From positions 1 through 10,333 of the forward strand of contig CACXZL010000073.1 of the NCBI GenBank assembly GCA_902772085.1: a stretch of 10,333 nucleotides of DNA, read 5' to 3'. The number at the start of each line of letters is the position of its first letter. The first letter of the stretch is position 1. The DNA comes from an uncultured Coriobacteriaceae bacterium (GTDB lineage: Bacteria; Actinomycetota; Coriobacteriia; Coriobacteriales; Atopobiaceae). The notes under the pieces were generated by a model. That model saw nothing but the letters and a program-made list of their open reading frames with translations, was not told where the DNA came from and made no database searches. The translations under genes and the position numbers were made by a program. Positions 6,996 through 10,333 of this stretch are shown one piece after another.

Positions 6996-7001
6996 GCCCG
7001 C
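6983..7001 (+). terminator. Small hairpin over the dnaJ-like stop codon
   Basis: GCGGGC (6983-6988) pairs with GCCCGC (6996-7001) around a 7-nt loop that contains the TGA stop of the upstream gene. Only a mixed, not U-rich, sequence follows. It is more likely an attenuator or mRNA-stability element than a full terminator between the two dnaJ-type genes. Confidence 0.3.
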
Positions 7002-7035
7002 ATAGGTTGCGTATTGTTTCGGAGGTTGTGGAGCG

Positions 7036-8229
7036 TTGGAATCAAAGAGGGACTATTACGAGGTGCTCGGCGTCAGTCGTGATGCGGATCAGCGCACGAT
7101 AAAGCGTGCGTTTCTTAAGCTTGCGCGCACACTGCACCCTGACGTAAACAAAGAACCGGACGCGGAGGTGCGCTTCAAGGAGGTCAACGAGGCGTACTCG
7201 GTCCTGTCGGACGAGCGGAAGAGGGCGAACTACGACCAGTTTGGCAATCCTGACGGCCCGGCCGGCTTTGGGTCCGAGTATGTGGATATGTCGGACATCT
7301 TTGGGGGCGGGTTCGGCGGCATGGGCGACATTTTCGACTCGTTCTTCGGCGGTGGTGGCGGTGCTGCCCGAGCGGCGCGTACGCAAGGTCGCGACATGGG
7401 CATCTCCTTGCGCATCACGCTCAAGGAGGCGGCGTCCGGTTGCGTCAAGACCATCGCCTACGACCGATTGGCTCCGTGCGAGGACTGCGGTGGTACCGGC
7501 GTGGCCGAGGGAGGCCAAGAGAAGACCTGCGATCGCTGCCATGGCTCCGGTCGCGTGGTGGAGGTGCAGCGCACTATCTTCGGGCAGATGCAGAGCCAGA
7601 CCACCTGTCCCGTCTGCCATGGCACCGGTCGGGTGGTCGACAAGCCGTGCGACACCTGCCAGGGAGAGGGGCGCACCCCTTCGCACGAGACGGTGAAGGT
7701 AAACATCCCCGCGGGCGTGCACTCCGGGCAGTCCTTGCGTGTGGAAGGGCGAGGCGAAGCCGGCGTGCGTGGCGATACCACGGGAGACTTGGTCGTGACC
7801 GTGCAGGTGCAGGAGGACGAGCGATTCGAGCGCCATGGGGACGATCTGTACATGATGGCCCAGATCGACTCGCTTGACGCCATCTTGGGCACGACGCTGC
7901 ATGTGGACGGCTTGTTGGACGGCGACGACGTACGCGTCGACGTTCCGCGCGGATGCCAGTATGGCCAGCAGGTCGAGGTCAAGGGCATGGGCATGCCACG
8001 TCTCGGATCGAAGGTGCGCGGCAATCTGGTGGTGGTGCTCCACATCAACACGACGGTTGATCTGACGCGTGACGAGCTCGAGATGCTGAGGCACATCCAG
8101 GTGCAGCGAAGCCAGCGCGTCACTGCGAAGCAGGACGTTCCCTCTGAGGACGGGCAAGCTGCCGGAAGCTCGCAGAAGACGCGACAGAAGCCCAAGCGCA
8201 AAGGGCCATTCAGGAGCAAGAAGAAGTGA
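7036..8229 (+). CDS. dnaJ: Chaperone protein DnaJ (Hsp40), canonical full length
   Basis: DnaJ stimulates the DnaK ATPase and hands it unfolded clients in the cytoplasm. The 397-residue protein has all canonical parts. These are a J domain (5-68, HPD at 34-36), a Gly/Phe-rich linker with SDIFGGGFGG and FDSFFGGGGG (about 86-110), and zinc repeats CEDCGGTG (148), CDRCHGSG (165), CPVCHGTG (191) and CDTCQGEG (205). Two β-sandwich substrate domains follow (about 120-340, including the family motif NIPAGVHSGQSLRVEG). The tail is Lys/Arg-rich, basic and low-complexity (RQKPKRKGPFRSKKK). The start is TTG 7036 with GGAGG at 7021-7025 (10-nt spacing); no in-frame ATG fits the J domain better. The gene is 40 bp after the membrane-type paralogue, so it is probably co-transcribed, and it overlaps mtaB by 4 nt. 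Confidence 0.95.
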   Translation: MESKRDYYEVLGVSRDADQRTIKRAFLKLARTLHPDVNKEPDAEVRFKEVNEAYSVLSDERKRANYDQFGNPDGPAGFGSEYVDMSDIFGGGFGGMGDIFDSFFGGGGGAARAARTQGRDMGISLRITLKEAASGCVKTIAYDRLAPCEDCGGTGVAEGGQEKTCDRCHGSGRVVEVQRTIFGQMQSQTTCPVCHGTGRVVDKPCDTCQGEGRTPSHETVKVNIPAGVHSGQSLRVEGRGEAGVRGDTTGDLVVTVQVQEDERFERHGDDLYMMAQIDSLDAILGTTLHVDGLLDGDDVRVDVPRGCQYGQQVEVKGMGMPRLGSKVRGNLVVVLHINTTVDLTRDELEMLRHIQVQRSQRVTAKQDVPSEDGQAAGSSQKTRQKPKRKGPFRSKKK

Positions 8230-9521
8230 GCCAGTCGCCCCTCGCTCGCGTGGCGATCGTAAACCTCGGATGTCGCGTAAATCGCGTGGAGAGCGACCTC
8301 ATAGCAAACAAACTCCAAGCCTGCGGTTGCGCCATCTGCCCGCGAGAGGAAGCGGACGCCATCGTCGTCAATACGTGTGCGGTGACCGGCGAGGCGCAGA
8401 CGAAGACGCGCAAGGCGGTGCGCAGCGCTGCCAGCCTGGCTCAGGCGCCTGTGGTCGTGGCAACGGGATGCGTCGCAAACCTCTTTGCGGACGAGCTCGA
8501 GGCGGCAGCTCTTGGCCTGATCGTGGAGCCGCGCAAGGAGCGGGTGGCTGCTCGCGTGCTTGAGGCGTTGGGCATCGGAGAGGACTACGTCGACGACCGG
8601 GGGATTCTGGCGGTGTCGCCTACGCCCACCGGTCGCACGAGGCCAGGGATAAAGATCCAGGATGGCTGTGACAATCGCTGCACCTTCTGCATCGTATGGA
8701 AGGCCCGCGGCGCATCGCGCTCCATCGCTTCTGCTCGGATCGTCGATGCCGTGCACGAAGCGTGCGCGCGCAATGCGCGTGAGGTGGTGCTGACGGGGAT
8801 AAACCTCGGCTGCTATCAAGCGCCCGAGGGCGATACCTTGGGCGTAGGCGCCGGACTCCCCGCGCTGCTTTGCCACTTGCTCGAGAATACTGAGGTAGAG
8901 CGCATACGGCTTTCGTCGATCGAGCCGCCCGACGTCACTGAGGAGCTGCTCGACGTGATGGCGTCGTCCTCTGGCCGCGTGGCTCCTTTCCTGCATATAT
9001 GCCTTCAGTCTGGATGCGACGCCACGCTGAGGCGGATGGGTCGAGTCTATACGGCTGATGAGTTCGAGAAGCGGGTGCAGAGCGCACGGCGGCACATGCC
9101 GCGCATCGCCTTGGGCACGGACGTGATCGTCGGGTTTCCTGGGGAGACCGAGGCGGAGTTCGAGGAGTCGATCGCCTTTTGCAAGCGCATGCAGTTTGCA
9201 CGGATGCACGTGTTTCGTTATTCCAAGCGGCCGGGCACGCCGGCTGCGCGTGCGTCGCACCAGGTTTCTCCAGCCGCAAGCGCCACGCGCAGCGCGCGGA
9301 TGCGGAGCCTCGCGCACGACATGCGCATGCGGCAGATGCAGGCGTTCGTAGGACTCGAAGAGGACGTGCTGGTGCAGGAGCCGGGCGCCGCGGTGAGCGG
9401 TGGGCTCTTCGACGTCGTGGTGGACCATTCCTGCAGCGTGGGCGAGTTCGTGCGCGTGCGATTTGACCGGATCGAGGGCGACCGGCTCGTCGGCGTGAGG
9501 ACAACTGCCTCGTTGGCGTAA
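8226..9521 (+). CDS. mtaB: tRNA N6-threonylcarbamoyladenosine methylthiotransferase MtaB
   Basis: MtaB is a radical SAM enzyme that adds a methylthio group to t6A37 of ANN-decoding tRNAs, giving ms2t6A. In the 431-residue protein the N-terminal UPF0004 domain supplies three cluster cysteines: NLGCRVNRVES (C16), VNTCAVTGEA (C51) and ATGCVA (C82). The radical SAM core has QDGCDNRCTFC (C148, C152, C155) and LTGINLG. A C-terminal TRAM-like β domain ends the protein (about residue 375 to the end). The NLGCRVN form rather than the MiaB-type sequence, together with the dnaJ linkage, favours MtaB over MiaB. The GTG start (8226) overlaps the dnaJ stop (GTGA), with AGGAG at 8212-8216 (9-nt spacing). 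rsmE, often between dnaJ and mtaB, is absent. Confidence 0.92.
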   Translation: MSQSPLARVAIVNLGCRVNRVESDLIANKLQACGCAICPREEADAIVVNTCAVTGEAQTKTRKAVRSAASLAQAPVVVATGCVANLFADELEAAALGLIVEPRKERVAARVLEALGIGEDYVDDRGILAVSPTPTGRTRPGIKIQDGCDNRCTFCIVWKARGASRSIASARIVDAVHEACARNAREVVLTGINLGCYQAPEGDTLGVGAGLPALLCHLLENTEVERIRLSSIEPPDVTEELLDVMASSSGRVAPFLHICLQSGCDATLRRMGRVYTADEFEKRVQSARRHMPRIALGTDVIVGFPGETEAEFEESIAFCKRMQFARMHVFRYSKRPGTPAARASHQVSPAASATRSARMRSLAHDMRMRQMQAFVGLEEDVLVQEPGAAVSGGLFDVVVDHSCSVGEFVRVRFDRIEGDRLVGVRTTASLA

Positions 9522-9571
9522 GAGCGATCGTCCGAAGGCGTTGTTGCGCCGGGATCGGCGATGCGCGGCGA

Positions 9572-9772
9572 GAGGCTGGATTTTTTAGTCCCACTCGCTT
9601 CGAAAAACGCGCTTGGGTTTGAAATTTCGGGCTCCGAAAACACGGGTCCTTATTCGCGGTCTTCCTACCTGCGCAAACGGAGGGTGTCATACCGTCTCTA
9701 TGGGAAAACCTGCCTCGGATTTCAAACCCGAAGCTCGTTTTCGAAGTGAGTGGGGACAAAAAATCCAGCCTC
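9572..9772. repeat. 201-bp imperfect palindrome with 54-bp arms
   Basis: The left arm (9572-9625) starts GAGGCTGGATTTTTT and ends GGGTTTGAAAT. The right arm (9719-9772) is its reverse complement, with small indels that balance and a few substitutions. The shared arm pieces include ACTC, CTTCGAAAA, GCTT and GGGTTTGAAAT. The 93-bp centre is not palindromic as a whole. It begins 50 bp after the mtaB stop. Size and long terminal arms resemble a miniature inverted-repeat element or a dispersed palindromic repeat; no transposase or clear target duplication is visible. Confidence 0.8.
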
Positions 9773-9846
9773 AGTGGGTGTGGCCCTTGCCATACGGCAG
9801 GACGTACGCACGAAAGCGGTGAAGCTCAGCGAAAATGTCCGCCCGG

Positions 9847-10333
9847 TACGCTTTCCGTCCGAGAACGTTCCCTGCCGTGCGCACTTTAGGAACGGCGTCT
9901 GTCAAGTGTGAATGCTTCTCGTTTCTGAGGTGTCCCCGGCGCGGGGTCTCCCGTGCCGGAATGTGCTCGCGGCGGGGGTGTTTTTTGCCGATTACACTTT
10001 CCGTCCCAAACGGGTCCCTGCCGCGTGCACTCTGGGCGCCAGCCGCCCGCCTTGCCCGCTCTTCGTTCGAGAACGTTCCCTACCGCGCGCACTCTCGTCG
10101 CCGCGCGCGACCGCCTTGTACGCTTTCCGGCACGTAACGGTCCCTACCGCGCGCACTCTCGTCGCGTCCCCTTCCGCCGTGTACACTTCTCGTCCGAAAC
10201 CGGTCCCTACCGCGCGCACTCTCGTCGCAGTGCCCGTCCCCGTGTACACTTTCCGGCACGCAACGACCCCTACCGCGCGCACATTTTGGCATCCCCGGCC
10301 AAGACGGCGCACACCGTGCGCGCTTTCCGTTCC
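9847..10333. repeat. Degenerate ~63-bp tandem repeat array, continuing past the window
   Basis: The units share a block like GTGTACACTTTCCG, then about 8-10 variable bases, then GGTCCCTACCGCGCGCAC and CTCTCGTCGC, then a variable 12-18 bp filler. CTTTCCG-like starts occur at 9851, 9997, 10059, 10123, 10186, 10249 and 10323. The CCCTACCGCGCGCAC core starts at 10078, 10142, 10205 and 10268 (spacings 64, 63, 63), with divergent versions at 9870 and 10016. The 9870-10016 interval contains a heavily decayed unit. On the minus strand the 63-bp period would encode a 21-residue repeat (RVRAVGT), but the 64-bp unit breaks the frame. Confidence 0.8.
9950..9986 (+). terminator. Possible Rho-independent terminator
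   Basis: CCC-GT-GCCG (9950-9958) can pair with CGGCGGG (9970-9976), leaving a 2-nt bulge and an 11-nt loop. GGTG and six T residues follow (9981-9986). It is over 400 bp beyond mtaB, so it would end read-through rather than serve the gene directly. Confidence 0.3.

Larger units (their letters stand above)
9522..10333. other. Geneless repeat region downstream of mtaB
   Basis: These 812 bp hold a 201-bp imperfect palindrome (9572-9772), a possible terminator (9950-9986) and a degenerate ~63-bp tandem array running to the window end. Several frames are open on both strands, but none has a ribosome site, a recognisable domain or a reading frame kept through all repeat units. I see no credible gene. 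Confidence 0.7.

Noticed and set aside
7458..9428. Very long minus-strand frame opposite dnaJ and mtaB
   Set aside because: It is an antisense shadow of two well-identified genes, caused by high GC codon use, and has no family features.
9835..10137. 100-codon plus-strand frame and the overlapping minus-strand frames in the array
   Set aside because: No ribosome site; the frame is not held through all units because of the 62- and 64-bp spacings.
9847..10333. The regular repeats as a CRISPR array
   Set aside because: Units are degenerate, the kept blocks are split, fillers are only ~12-18 bp and GC-rich, and no cas gene is visible.

Overview
The window is high-GC DNA, apart from one AT-rich gap. 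Everything readable as a gene lies on the + strand. Gene content and order (lepA, a dus gene, hemW, dnaJ-type genes, mtaB) follow the lepA/hemW/dnaJ heat-shock-and-translation neighbourhood of Gram-positive bacteria. High GC, TTG/GTG starts, a possible leaderless start at lepA and GC-rich repeat-filled gaps suggest an actinobacterium, most likely Coriobacteriia (Olsenella/Collinsella/Atopobium-like). The genus cannot be fixed from sequence alone.

Layout: (1) 2-748, 3' part of a BASS-type (bile acid:Na+ symporter family) membrane transporter, cut by the window edge. (2) 754-2501, lepA (elongation factor 4), broken by an apparent 67-nt deletion near 1110 that removes the NKID motif and shifts the frame. 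(3) 2502-3023, a GC-rich gap of nested direct and inverted repeats. (4) 3024-4022, a tRNA-dihydrouridine synthase, overlapping by 4 nt (5) 4019-5143, hemW. (6) 5144-5879, a 736-bp gap turning AT-rich in its second half. It holds two 70-bp units with identical palindromic ends in opposite orientation, then a credible promoter. (7) 5880-6995, a J-domain protein with a complete four-repeat zinc-finger region whose C-terminal end is replaced by membrane helices. (8) 7036-8229, a full-length canonical DnaJ. (9) 8226-9521, mtaB, translationally coupled to dnaJ. (10) 9522-10333, a geneless repeat tract: a 201-bp imperfect palindrome with 54-bp arms, then a degenerate ~63-bp tandem array running off the window.

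Functionally this is a protein-quality and translation-fidelity cluster: a translational GTPase (probably dead here), two tRNA modification enzymes (Dus, MtaB), the heme chaperone HemW and two DnaJ-type co-chaperones. The repressor gene hrcA, usually found between hemW and dnaJ, is absent. Its place is taken by the repeat-bearing gap and the membrane-type DnaJ. The most notable points are the membrane-fused DnaJ, the lepA lesion and three different intergenic repeat families.
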